Shown here: positions 53,439 through 64,000 of the stretch, in pieces
Layout of the letters: every line of letters begins with the position of its first letter
Numbering within the stretch: position 1 is the first letter of the stretch
Assembly: GCA_014529385.2 (NCBI GenBank)
Contig: CM043944.1
Coordinates: 59,841,268 to 59,905,267, forward strand
Source of the DNA: Adiantum capillus-veneris
Lineage: Eukaryota; Streptophyta; Polypodiopsida; Polypodiales; Pteridaceae
Length of the DNA: 64,000 nucleotides
Reading direction: 5' to 3'
The notes under the pieces: model-generated
What the model saw: only the letters and a program-made list of their open reading frames with translations
What the model was told of the DNA's origin: nothing
Database searches by the model: none
Position numbers and translations under genes: made by a program

Positions 53439-53900
53439 GGCATTGTTGAATATTGCCACTAGTGCAAGTCATGGTGTGATGAGCCTTTGGCTTCAGTCAC
53501 ACTCCTCGTCCAGCTCTATTGATAACCTATTTGAAAATTTGATGATGCAAGCATTTTGGAACGAACACAAACATCTCTCATGACCAATTCAATGTAGAAT
53601 ATGGTGTCCACAAGAGTTGGTTAATGTGACGTAGCTCCAAGGAGATGTAGTAGCATTGCAACAAAAGTCAAGTAGTAAATTATGCAAGTGCAATTAGGAA
53701 GCGAGAGCTAATTGGCCATCTAATATTGGGAAGAAGCAGGAGGCATGAGCAGCAGCTTGCACTACTATGATATGATTTCTGCGGCTGCCAATATTTCAGC
53801 TGACTACATTTGAAGAGCATGATAATTCATTGCTTATTAGATATGATGTTGATCACTACATTGCAAATTTGCAAAAAACTCTCTTCTAAAAGATCTCTCA
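53435..53900. other. no gene recognised
   Basis: Short stretch between the GA array and the LINE fragment. No coding similarity seen. Confidence 0.5.
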
Positions 53901-54360
53901 CAAACAGTCGGCCACAAAGCGTACGATAACGCCTATGATAGAATTGAATGTGAATTCATACTTCAAAGTCTATATGATATGGGTTTGGACAGATTCTTTT
54001 TCACATTCTTTTTGGGAATGCATTAGCTAGAATTTCAGTTAATGGTACTCTTATAGATGTTATTCCATTGCATAAATCCATCAGACAAGGGTGCCCACTT
54101 TCTCCTTTGCTCTATGCTATCTCATCTGATGCCTTCGATTGGCTTGTTAAAGATGTTATGCACTAGGGCAAACTCAATGCCATAGATGTACCTAGCTCCA
54201 TGAAGCAAATGTTCCTCCAAAAGTTTGTTGATCATACCAATGCAATTGTGAGGAATGATGTACATGCAACGGACAATTATAGGGCTTGTCTCACTATCTT
54301 GCAAGTGGTTCGATTATTAAGCATGCTAAAAGTCTGGTTTGATGGGGTTGTCTACTTTGT
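53901..54360 (+). pseudogene. non-LTR retrotransposon RT fragment
   Basis: Plus-strand reading with one frameshift: AYDRIECEFILQSLYDMGLD, then NALARISVNGTLIDVIPLHK, SIRQGCPLSPLLYAISSDAF and DWLVKDVMH-stop, the LINE RT block around RQGCPLSP. The DD motif is decayed (FVDHTNAIV, DDTN expected). This is an isolated fragment of a different LINE family from the one at 58.4-62.5 kb. Confidence 0.85.
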
Positions 54361-54730
54361 CTAAGCCAGTTTTTGCCATAAGACTTAAACTGCTGTGTTT
54401 GGGGAAAAGACATGCCAATGCTGCCTACTGACTGGTGTTTTAGGTCGAGCCATATCTCATAGTTTATAGTTTAGCTTCTTTTTGATGTGCCATATCTGTA
54501 CGACAGGCTAGTCATCAGCATTGATGGAGTCATGCTGTAAATATCCACTTTCTAGCAAGACAATTTGAATGATTGGAAGATCCAGACCAATGAAAATTGT
54601 GAGTGGAGGTCTCAATACTGAAATAGTTCATAGGAGTTTTGGTTATGACTTGAAAAGTAATGGTGTTCCAAGGATCCTCTATCCTCTTGACTAAAAAAGA
54701 GAGACAGTGAGAGGATCCTACGAGGAAGTG

Positions 54731-54919
54731 TTCACCAAAACCTTTTGTAGGAACCAATGGAAAAAAGAACATTAAATATCTTAACAAAAAAAAATGGATT
54801 TTTATCGAATTTTACACTAAAATCCTCCAAATTTAGCCAGTTTCCTTCAATGCCACCCTCAAAACTAGCCTTGAATTTTTTATTTTGGCTCTTAAATACA
54901 CTTAAGGCCTGGTTTTTGA
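54731..54919. repeat. unclassified dispersed repeat, copy 1
   Basis: Shares a series of words in the same order with 63169-63372, such as GGA(A/G)CCAATGGA(A/G)AAAAG, TTTTTACACTAAAATCCT-like and CCCTCAAAACTA, ending TACACT(T/A)AAGGCC. Noncoding. It lies directly before a 104-bp (GA)n tract. Confidence 0.75.
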
Positions 54920-54958
54920 TGAAGTTTTTGCCAATGATAGTGATATTGTTTCTCATTT

Positions 54959-55067
<109 letters not shown>

Positions 55068-55099
55068 GCATCTTCTCTCGCTTAGCATTGTTCTTTCTG

Positions 55100-55390
55100 A
55101 TGGATACCACGTTATCTCGAGCAAACACAAGCTCAAAACAGATTGAATTTGTTGCAAACAAATTAGTATGGAAAGTCGCGACCTTCCCTCTTGTTGAAAC
55201 TATCGTTCCAGATTTGAAGAAGGCTCTAGTACCACGTTTTAGGGTATGGCATGGCATTGATCTTCATAGATTGGAGCTGAATTCACCTCTTATAGTTGGT
55301 GGCGGCATGAATATTCCACACGACCAAAGATGTAAAGCATATTTCCATGATAATGTGTCCATTGTGTGGTGGATGTTATGGCCATCCTGA
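55100..55390 (+). pseudogene. unrecognised coding-like fragment
   Basis: About 95 open codons: LSRANTSSKQIEFVANKLVW, KVATFPLVETIVPDLKKALV and LNSPLIVGGGMNIP. Composition is protein-like rather than repeat-driven, and coding-like text (YHIFSNNDSKWKGTSSSVFV) continues after the stop in another frame to about 55490. I do not recognise the family. It may be an exon or retrocopy fragment. Confidence 0.35.
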
Positions 55391-55499
55391 CATCTACCAT
55401 ATTTTTTCAAACAATGATTCAAAATGGAAAGGAACATCATCTTCAGTATTTGTGAAAGAAGTTCTTCAATTGAAGCTTTAAAGCTGTCACATTGTATGG

Positions 55500-56310
<811 letters not shown>

Positions 56311-56367
56311 CTTTGTGTGCCTAGAGACTGATGAGGCTATAGAGTTATCAGAGAAAAGAGCAAGAGC

Positions 56368-56401
<34 letters not shown>

Positions 56402-56639
56402 ATCATGACTTCTACATACTCTGTACGTCTTTAAAAAACCTCATCATCTCAAAAGATGGTCTTTTTAATAATCAATTTTCACACTAGATTTTTTTAATTT
56501 AATCTATTTTCAAAATAACTTCTCCTTTTTCATTAGCAAAAAGGGAAACCATCACTAAGGCCTCCCCCCTTTGGGGCAGGCCAAAAAACTCTCTCGTTAT
56601 GCTTATGTAGTGAATGCAAAAGTCAAAAGACTTTATTTT

Positions 56640-56641
<2 letters not shown>

Positions 56642-56689
<48 letters not shown>
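56642..56689. repeat. (CT)n microsatellite
   Basis: About 24 CT units. Confidence 0.97.
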
Positions 56690-56692
<3 letters not shown>

Positions 56693-57024
56693 GTTGTAGT
56701 CAATGCAAAGACTCTTCCTTCTTAAAAACCCTTCAATGTGCTCTTTGATCTTTTTTATAAAAAAAACTATCTCCAAGGGTGTGCACCAGCCAATGTTCGG
56801 GAAAAGTGTGCCTTGGCTTAGCCTTGAGTTGGTTGATGGGAGGCGGAGAAGGAAAAAATCCGCTTGAAAAATCTAAGAAAATAGATTTAAATTGAAAAAA
56901 ATGTTGGTATTTTGTAAAGTTTTCCCTTTGAATCTACCCTAATGGGAATTTTCAATGTTAATGAAAGTGAATTTTTCCAAACACTGGCGTCGGTGCACAC
57001 CCTTTGAGGGATTTTGTTTTTTAC

Positions 57025-57128
<104 letters not shown>

Positions 57129-57309
57129 CACTTTTTTCTTTTTCAATTTTATACACAGCGAAAAGTTTCAAAAAAAGGTCCATTCACTTTCATATAAGAA
57201 TGGCTTCTAAGTCCCTTGTCACATTAAGGCGTCGGTTCCACCCTCTTTTTGCAGATGGTTGTTAACATTGTTGTCACACTGGACTTGGAAACAAAAGAAG
57301 CACATTTTT

Positions 57310-57385
57310 CTCAATGAATGGTAGTAGCCCGGGTGGTTAAATCTTTGGCTGAATCACTGTCTGTTAGGATTCGATGCCTCTAAAA
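57310..57385 (+). mobile_element. possible tRNA-derived SINE head
   Basis: GTAGCCCGGGTGGTTAAAT (box A-like) is followed about 33 nt later by GGATTCGATGCC (box B-like), the spacing of a pol III internal promoter. No tail or target duplication was identified. Confidence 0.35.
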
Positions 57386-57585
57386 CTCGCACATGCAGTT
57401 TTTGCAGGTTGGTCGTTGCTTGGAGAACTTGGCCAAAGATGCAGGTCGTCCCTCTGACAAAAGGTGGGGGCCATTTTCCTTTTCATTTGCAAATGATTGG
57501 CCACCACCTCCACATGGTTTGCGCTTCCTTGCCCTAGTGTGACATGAGCCTAAGACAAATTTCTCTTTTCATTCAAGAGTACAAT

Positions 57586-57588
<3 letters not shown>

Positions 57589-57664
<76 letters not shown>
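57589..57664. repeat. (CT)n microsatellite
   Basis: About 38 CT units. Confidence 0.98.
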
Positions 57665-57668
<4 letters not shown>

Positions 57669-58101
57669 GATGGATTCAAGATTTTACAGTCGGGCCCAAG
57701 CCTATTGATGTAGTAATAGATCATGCCCTTCTCACATTAGATGGCTCAACAATTAGGCTTCTAACAATTTTAAGAGTCTCAGAGATGAATAGACACCATC
57801 CCAAGGAACCTCACCCTTTTGTGAATTTTAAAATTCAATATCGCTTAGCAATTATGCTTCTGACACATGGTGCTTCTCAAGACCTCATTCTTTCTCTTCT
57901 CAGTCACCTAATTGCATGTCTCTCTCAATTATAAGTTTTAGATACTATGCATATTATAAAGATTCTCTCCCCCTCATTTTTTGCCTAAGTAGTAACCCTC
58001 ACCCACACATACGCCTTGCCTCGCTTGTGCACACTGCACCTTGGGACTTGCCCTGCTTCCTTAGTAGCTTCCACCTTATCCTACATTCACAAGCACATAT
58101 A

Positions 58102-58155
<54 letters not shown>

Positions 58156-58370
58156 ATGTGAGAGAAGACATAGTCTTGTGCGTTTTGGTCAAAGAGAGAG
58201 GAGAGCGCATTTGTAGCAGGAGAGAAAGAGCGAGGGGATACAAGAGGAGAGACAGAGAGCATGCAACATGTATATGCCCTATAGCTCTTGGAGTCAAAGA
58301 CTCACAAGTCATGTCTCTTGAATAAGAATGTGAAGACAATTATCCGCACGCATAGATCACTGCTCTAATA
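57665..58370. other. no gene recognised; contains (GA)n 58106-58154
   Basis: Apart from a GA microsatellite and scattered GAGAGA words up to 58260, nothing recognisable is present before the LINE 3' end. Confidence 0.6.
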
Positions 58371-58450
58371 GAGAGAGATAGATAGATAGATAGATAGTTC
58401 TATTATCGTCCTGGGAGGTCAAATATGACCTATGGGACCAAATGAACATG

Positions 58451-61400
58451 TCACGTGGTGTGAGTGGAGTTCATAAGTGACTCTCGATGCTCAAAAATGG
58501 CTGAAATGAGCGTCGCAATAGAGAGTCCACATCGTGGTTGGGAGAGGAAGGTATGTAGGGAGAGATCATGGCTGAATATATGGGGAAAAGAGGACCTAAT
58601 GTGATCAAAAGCTGAGCACTCAAGTAGTGTGTGGTACTCACTCTCTCGCACTTGACGAGGGCATAAGGTGCAAAGTCGATGACACTCCTCGCCAGTGCCC
58701 CAACGTCATGTCTCGCAGCGTAGAGAATGGGAGCTAAGACGAATGGAGGCAATGGTGCGGATCGCACTCAACGGGATGGGCTCAAGGATGTAGGAATGGG
58801 TTCGGTTACCTCGTTCCGAGAAGAAGAGAGATTTGTAGTTTGGGGCAACGTGTGTGGTGTAATGGCTGAAGCGAGAACCTCCGGATTTCTCCCAAGCCGT
58901 AATACATTGGCGTTGTAAGAAGGCCTCATTAACTTGGGAGTCGATCGACGCATCCTTGACCAAGTGACATGCATCCCATCTTCCAAACCATTTCTTGATA
59001 TCAAGCATCCACCCCGAACTTAGTATTTTGCTCTTGCATGTCTTTTGAACCATTTGACTTGCTTCATATGCGATTCTAGGAAGTCGATGCAAAGGGCTAC
59101 GTTGTGTCTTACGCATGTACTCCACAACCCTTTGCATGCCCAAGACCTCAATGGGAAGCAATCCGGACTCAAGAAGTAAGAGCATGTAGGGTGTTTGTGT
59201 CTTGACTTGGAGAAAGTTGGTGAGAAAACGCTTTTGGACATTCTCAAACTCTTTCCAAGTAGACTTCCCGATGCTTCCACCCCACAACTCCACTCCATAA
59301 AGAAGCACCGGTGTCACCAATGTGTCAAAGAGGTACTTTTTGAGAGCCCAACACTTGATCTCTCCTGCATTGCACATGTTCTCAAATGCATAATAGGCCC
59401 TCTTTCCGGCTTCCAAGCGACGCATTGCACAATCCTTCCATTTATGATTGGATGGAACCTCAAGGCCACGGTACTTCAAGTGATCTACCACTTCAAGTTT
59501 CTCATTGTTATATACAATGCATGGATTTTCATCATTGAGGGTCTTTACAAGCATAACCATGGTTTTGGATCCATTCACGATCAGCCCGCTATGTAGGCAA
59601 AAGCGTTCCAAGACACTCATAAGCTTTTGTGCATCTTCTAAGGTATGTGCCAAGAGCACTACATCATCGGCATAAAGCAAAAGCATGATCACCGCATTTC
59701 CAATCTTAACCTCTTCTATGCCTTCTTGCTGCATAAAGTCAAGAACCATGCATTCCAATTCATCAATGAGTAGCCCAAAGAGGGTTGGGGAAAGTGGGCA
59801 TCCTTGTTTGACACCAATAGTGCTTGCAAAAAATTCTGAAATTCCATCTCCCATACGTAATCAACATTTCACTTTTTGGTAGATGCGAAAGACTGCATGC
59901 ATAAATTCTGTCGGCACTTGAAGGCTTTGCATACGTCTCCAAAGATTTCGTCGCGGTACCATGTCAAAAGCTTTCTTGAAATCCACAAAGCAACAATACA
60001 ACTTTTTTCCTTTCAATCGAGACGCTTCCATAAGAACTCGAAGAGTGACAAGGTGATCAATAGTGCTATGATGCTTTCGAAAACCTGCTTGGCCAAGTGC
60101 ACGTTTGCCATTCTTTTCAGCTCATTCACTTATCTTCATCTCCATGATACATCCAAATAACTTTGCCATTAAAGAACCAACCATTATAGTGCGATAGTTG
60201 TTCACATTGTTTACATCTCCTCCTTTGTGCAAAGGTTTGATCCAATTTTCACTCCAATCATGAGGCATGCCATACTGAAGTGCAAGGTTAAACATATCGC
60301 ATATCCAATATCGTGTTTTCTTGCTTGTCCATTTAATCATTTCAGCCTTGACACCTTGAAGGTCACTTGCCTTACGAGTAGCAAGTTTCTCAAGCGCGCG
60401 GCATACATCTTCAATGGTAAAGAAGGGAGACATAAACGGAAGGGAGCTACAACACTCCATCTTATCAACATTGGGTTGCTCATAGAGATTCTTACAATGC
60501 ATATACATATCCTCAAGAGTCAAGTCACCAAAGCTCTCAACGCGCTTGCCTTTTAGATTTTGCCAAAACTTGCCACATGCATGTGCTTTCTCTTGTGCTA
60601 AAAGAAGTTGTTTTTCGACTTCCCACCTTCTCCTCTTCTTTTGAACAAGTGCTTTGTATGTGTGTGAACATTCCAAGTAAACTTCCTTGTCTTTGATTGC
60701 ATCCAATCTTAGCAAGTGTTTTCGGGCTTGACTACATTCCATGTCAAACCATTTCTTCTTGGTGCTACCCTTCTTAGACCTTTTGCAAGACATGTGTTTC
60801 ACCGAAAAGCATTCCTTCGCACAAGAGAAAATTACTTCTTTGAAAAATTTCCACTTGCATTCTAATGTTGGGCTCTCTTGATGCTCTATCATGCTTAACA
60901 TTTGGTCCACCATATCAGCATATATAAGTGCTCGTTTGAAGTCTAGACGTAGGTACAAATGATTCACATCATGATTGGAGGCTACATGCTCGGGCCGTTT
61001 ACCACACTTGAGGTCAATACATAACATCCTATGATCCGATTCCGGATTCCAATCACCAAGTGTAAAGCTTTGTATGCATTCTAGAGTGGCTTCCGAGAAC
61101 AACATATAGTCAATCACGCTAGCACCGTTGTGCTTTCTACATGTAAAGTCATTGGTGCCTTGCCATAGAGATACACCATTTGCAATGAGCATTCCGGTAC
61201 TATTGCACATATGTAGAAGTGACTTTCCATAGTGATCCACTTCTTTTGCATCATTAGAACTTCGATTATACATGTATGAGTCATCCATTCTTCTTGAGAC
61301 ATGCGGCATGTCTACTTGTTGTGTGTCATGTTGTAGCATATTTGTGCGAGCATTCATGTCTCCAAAAACAATGACTTCACCTTGATCCTTGTAATGAGCA

Positions 61401-61807
61401 ATGTCTTCCTCTAGTTCAACAAAGGGCTGATCTCTATCCATATTCAAGCAAGCATAAAAGTTGGAGTCATAGTGAGGAATGTAGCAACCGGCCACAAACA
61501 TGACTTGACCATTTGGTGGGCTGATTTTCAGCCATAAGTAGCGTTTATACTTATCTTCTTTGACAATGGAAACATCTTTCAAACCCTTTTTGGTCATACA
61601 TGCTACGCCTCCTTGGCCTCTTCGTTGCTTTGCATTTTTGGCCCACATCAAAGAATGCACATCGTATTTGTCAAATCCAAGAATTCGTTGCGCATCATGC
61701 TCCCATGTTTCGACAAGAAGTATCACATCGGAGTCATTGGTAAGCTCATCAATGCCAATTCCCGCATTCCATGGATACCCGTTACAATTCCAAAAGCTTA
61801 TTCTCAT
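58451..61807 (-). pseudogene. LINE ORF2: endonuclease, RT, zinc knuckle
   Basis: ATG at 61807, about 1118 codons in one frame. Endonuclease: MRISFWNCNGYPWNA, LLVETWEHD, VIVFGDMNARTN, DWNPESDHRMLCIDL (N, E, D/N and SDH catalytic residues). RT: ATRKASDLQGVKAEMIKW, KPLHKGGDVNNVNNYRTI, CCFVDFKKAFDMVPR, GVKQGCPLSPTLFGLLIDEL and LLLYADDVVLLA (about 59680), with the YADD site intact. The C-terminus has SEYHTLLECSAFDHIRSSFP with a Cys/His knuckle (about 58700-58590). In-frame UGAs at 60122-60124, 59861-59863 and 58706-58708 interrupt it. It would nick target DNA and reverse-transcribe LINE RNA. Confidence 0.92.
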
Positions 61808-61820
61808 AGATCATGTGTCC

Positions 61821-62502
61821 CTATTTGTTGGGTGGACTTGCATCCTCCTTAAGTGGCTTTTCTTCTTGAGGTGATACCTTAACCTTCTTGCTTCTTTCCT
61901 CATATGCTTTGCGACGTACATTTTGTTGCATAATAGTGCGATCCTCATATACATTACAACCTGTTCCTTTGAGGTAGATCCAACCATTGTCAAGGATGAT
62001 CTTTCTCTTTACCTCATCAGCCATGGTACATACAATAGGTCTTTCTCCCGAGCGAGGGACTCCTTGTTTTCCAACTCGATGTGCACCATAAGCCATGATT
62101 CCTGACATGCCAAAGTGTGTAGCAAAAAACTCTTCAATAGCAACTGCAAGAGATTGGGGTGTTTCCATGCTTTCCTCCTTGATTCCACGAATGACGATGT
62201 TCTTTGAGCGTTTTTGTCGTTCGTGCAATTCTTGAGTGTCCACATTCTCTACATTCTTTGCTTGGACAACGGCTTGCATGATAGGAGATGTAGAAACCAC
62301 ATTATCCTTACATATATCAGCCCATGATTTGGATGCATTTCTCATCTCACATACATCATGTCGTATTGTATCTATTGTTTCCTCTTTCAATACATGATCA
62401 CTCTCAACTTTGCTCAAGCGCTCTTTCAATACATTCATGTCAACAAGAGAGCGTTTACATTCTTGAACTTCATTCTCAAGATGCATCAAGCGTGTTGTTT
62501 GC

Positions 62503-62504
<2 letters not shown>
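61821..62504 (-). CDS. LINE ORF1 protein, L1-type coiled-coil/RNA-binding
   Basis: ATG at 62502-62504, immediately after the (CT)n tract. About 227 residues, uninterrupted. Residues about 1-60 are heptad-rich (LENEVQECKRSLVDMNVLKE, RLSKVESDHVLKEETID), suggesting a coiled-coil trimeriser. The central part RSKNIVIRGIKEESMET with AHRVGKQG, then GERPIVCTMADEVKRKIIL and LKGTGCNVYEDRTIMQQNVR, follows the order seen in animal L1 ORF1p (RRM-like plus C-terminal domain: NIRIxGIPE, AHRxG, RPIIxxF, K..IL). It lacks the CCHC knuckle of usual flowering-plant L1 ORF1. The role is LINE RNA binding in RNPs. Confidence 0.8.
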
Positions 62505-62569
<65 letters not shown>

Positions 62570-62580
62570 AGAAGAAGAAA
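62505..62580. repeat. (GA)n(GAA)n microsatellite at LINE 5' boundary
   Basis: About 31 GA units followed by about five GAA units. On the LINE sense strand this is a pyrimidine tract ending exactly at the ORF1 ATG. Confidence 0.97.
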
Positions 62581-62699
62581 ACTATAGACATGTTCCCTAG
62601 GTGGCATGCCCCCCTCTACTTCATCCTTGATGTTGAGGATGGGCTCGAACCTCACCACATAGGAAAACATGGACCCATGGCGTAAAAATATTCGCTCGA

Positions 62700-63110
62700 A
62701 TTTTGGTTTGCTCAAAAAATGTTGCTTGGTGTATGGTAAGACTCATTTGATAAGAGGCACATGTTTAGACTAAAGCTATTGAAGAAGGTGATTGGGTGTT
62801 AAAGCATGACAGAAGTCTTGAGAACCAACATTCAACAATAAGAAATGTTTCAAAAATATGGTTTGGTCCTTATGTGGTTAAGCATGTACATGGGAATGCA
62901 ACTTACACCTTGCATGAGCTGGATGGGCTAGAAATGAAGATTCCCATTACAGGGAAAACAATCTAACTGCTCAAAAGAATTGATGATACAGATCCCTTTG
63001 ATTCACATGGAAGTCCAAATGAAGCCTCTGATAAAAATGTTATGGATGTGGATGAAGAAAGAGAGGAAAATGCTTTAGACGTCATTGAAAGTGATGATGT
63101 GAAATTGACA
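62700..63110 (+). pseudogene. gypsy integrase C-terminal fragment
   Basis: Plus strand reads VLKHDRSLENQHSTIRN-like text, then WFGPYVVKHVHGNATYTLHE, LDGLEMKIPITGKTI-stop and LLKRIDD, the GPYVVKxVxxNxTYxLxELDG motif ending gypsy integrase. It is followed by an acidic stretch (DEEREENALDVIESDDVKLT). No LTR or upstream pol is seen. Confidence 0.75.
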
Positions 63111-63168
63111 TGTATGTTGACTTATAAGAAGGTTGAACATGCACAAAGGATATGTGTGGCCAATATTT

Positions 63169-63372
63169 ACCAAAAACTTTTTTAGGAGCCAATGGAGAAA
63201 AGGAGAGCTTTGAAAATCTACCAGTTTTTTGAGAAATTTAGCTGGTTTTTAATGGTTTTTACACTAAAATCCTTAAAATTTACCTTGTTTTCTTCAAGGT
63301 GGCCCTCAAAACTAACCGAGAATTTTCAACTTTTGTCCTTTAAAAATACACTAAAGGCCCGTTTTTTGTGAA
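63169..63372. repeat. unclassified dispersed repeat, copy 2
   Basis: Same orientation as the copy at 54731-54919. Aligned words include CCTCAAAACTA and ACACTAAAGGCCCG. Confidence 0.75.
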
Positions 63373-64000
63373 CACTGTGTGTGGCACATGTCGAAGGATG
63401 TGCAAGTTTAGAGGGGATGGATGTGGTGCCATGGCACGTGCATAATGTGAAACTAAATATATCTACCTCACTCTTAATTCTTTATTAGGTGGGACCAAGT
63501 GCTATAATGTACATAGTGTCATATATGCAAAAGCAGATGCCACAATTGCAGTCGTGTGCATACCTTGTCAAGTAGGCGAGGCCCTTGACGTGGCACTGAT
63601 GTGTATTTTATCACGTCAACACAGGCCTAATTCGCTTTATAAATGTACAAATGTCAAGTGTTTTGAAGTGGCATGCTTGTTTTGCCTAGAAAGTTCAATG
63701 CTTACGATCTCAACCAAAATAGCAGGTTTCATGTGCGGGTGTAAGAGAGACATTTAGGGTGCTTGCCAAGTAGAAAGATGAGGTTCAAGATGAAATTTGA
63801 ACCCAATGAATTTTTTCACAATTTTAGGAATTTTTTCCATTTCGTTTGGGCTGTATACGAGCGAAAAAAGAGTATTTTTGGGCTAAAAATGAAAAAAAAG
63901 GTCATAAAATGATAAAAATGACCTTAACATGGCAAAAAATGGCTCAAAATTCCACACCACTCATGAATTTGTGACTATGAGGACTGACGGGACATTTTAG
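63373..64000. other. no gene recognised
   Basis: Short frame at 63554-63757 has no motif I know. The last 200 bp is A-rich (GGCTAAAAATG-like words) and may belong to the dispersed repeat or an LTR. Confidence 0.5.

Larger units (their letters stand above)
58377..62504 (-). mobile_element. two-ORF LINE (L1-like clade), nearly complete
   Basis: Minus-strand non-LTR retrotransposon: ORF1 62504-61821, 13-nt spacer, ORF2 61807-58451 with apurinic endonuclease, RT and a C-terminal Cys/His knuckle, about 55 nt of 3' UTR and a tail of (TATC)n (58377-58397 as GATA on the plus strand) instead of poly(A). The 5' end abuts a (CT)n tract at 62505-62566. There are no frameshifts in ORF2, only three UGA codons. 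Confidence 0.92.

Noticed and set aside
58451-61807. Alternative genetic code or RNA editing explaining UGA codons
   Set aside because: UGA is used as a normal terminator elsewhere in the window, and the editing known in ferns is organellar. Ordinary nonsense mutation is enough unless other copies share the sites.
62505-62591. N-terminal extension of LINE ORF1 (FFFFF plus Ser-Leu run)
   Set aside because: It is the translated CT/CTT tract. The first plausible ATG is at 62504.

Overview
The window looks like nuclear DNA of a land plant, most plausibly a homosporous fern (moderate confidence). The evidence is the dense, layered LTR retrotransposons of both the Ty1/copia and Ty3/gypsy superfamilies, very many long (GA)n/(CT)n microsatellites, an intronless PLS-type pentatricopeptide repeat (PPR) gene built from near-identical units, and plant-type retrocopies of housekeeping genes. 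Almost everything here is repeat-derived. The only long, mostly open non-transposon gene is the PPR gene at 32.5-35.3 kb, and it is truncated. No tRNA, rRNA, CRISPR or prokaryotic features were seen.

Layout. 0-7.4 kb: three decayed minus-strand Ty3/gypsy pol relics with an LTR-like, GA-rich segment near 2.5 kb. 7.4-15.3 kb: a plus-strand gypsy relic split by a copia element (7661-12823, both LTRs, tRNA-iMet primer site, near-perfect target duplication) and by a 1.45-kb noncoding insertion. 15.3-31.1 kb: a nest of insertions. Minus-strand copia A (15308-30632, duplication ATTAC) sits at the polypurine tract of gypsy D. Copia A is itself interrupted by copia B (15954-21227, duplication AGAAG) and by coding-poor gypsy C (21699-26769, duplication AATAC). 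31.1-32.5 kb: microsatellites and SINE-like segments. 32.5-35.3 kb: the PPR gene. 36-42.4 kb: plus-strand copia gag and gypsy relics. 42.3-48.6 kb: a long gypsy element F with dual RNase H and nearly intact gag and pol. 50.5-53 kb: retrocopies of an ADNT1-like mitochondrial carrier and of a CBS-domain protein. 53-58 kb: very long GA/CT arrays and a LINE fragment. 58.4-62.5 kb: an almost complete two-ORF LINE whose ORF1 is of the animal-L1 type. 62.7-64 kb: a gypsy integrase tail and an unclassified dispersed repeat.

No multi-gene pathway is present. The elements relate to one another by insertion order, by shared family membership (the copia at 7.7 kb and copia A are the same family in opposite orientation), and by a short 5'-leader block shared between copia B and gypsy F. 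Boundaries were read by eye from terminal motifs and target duplications, so fine coordinates of decayed relics are approximate.
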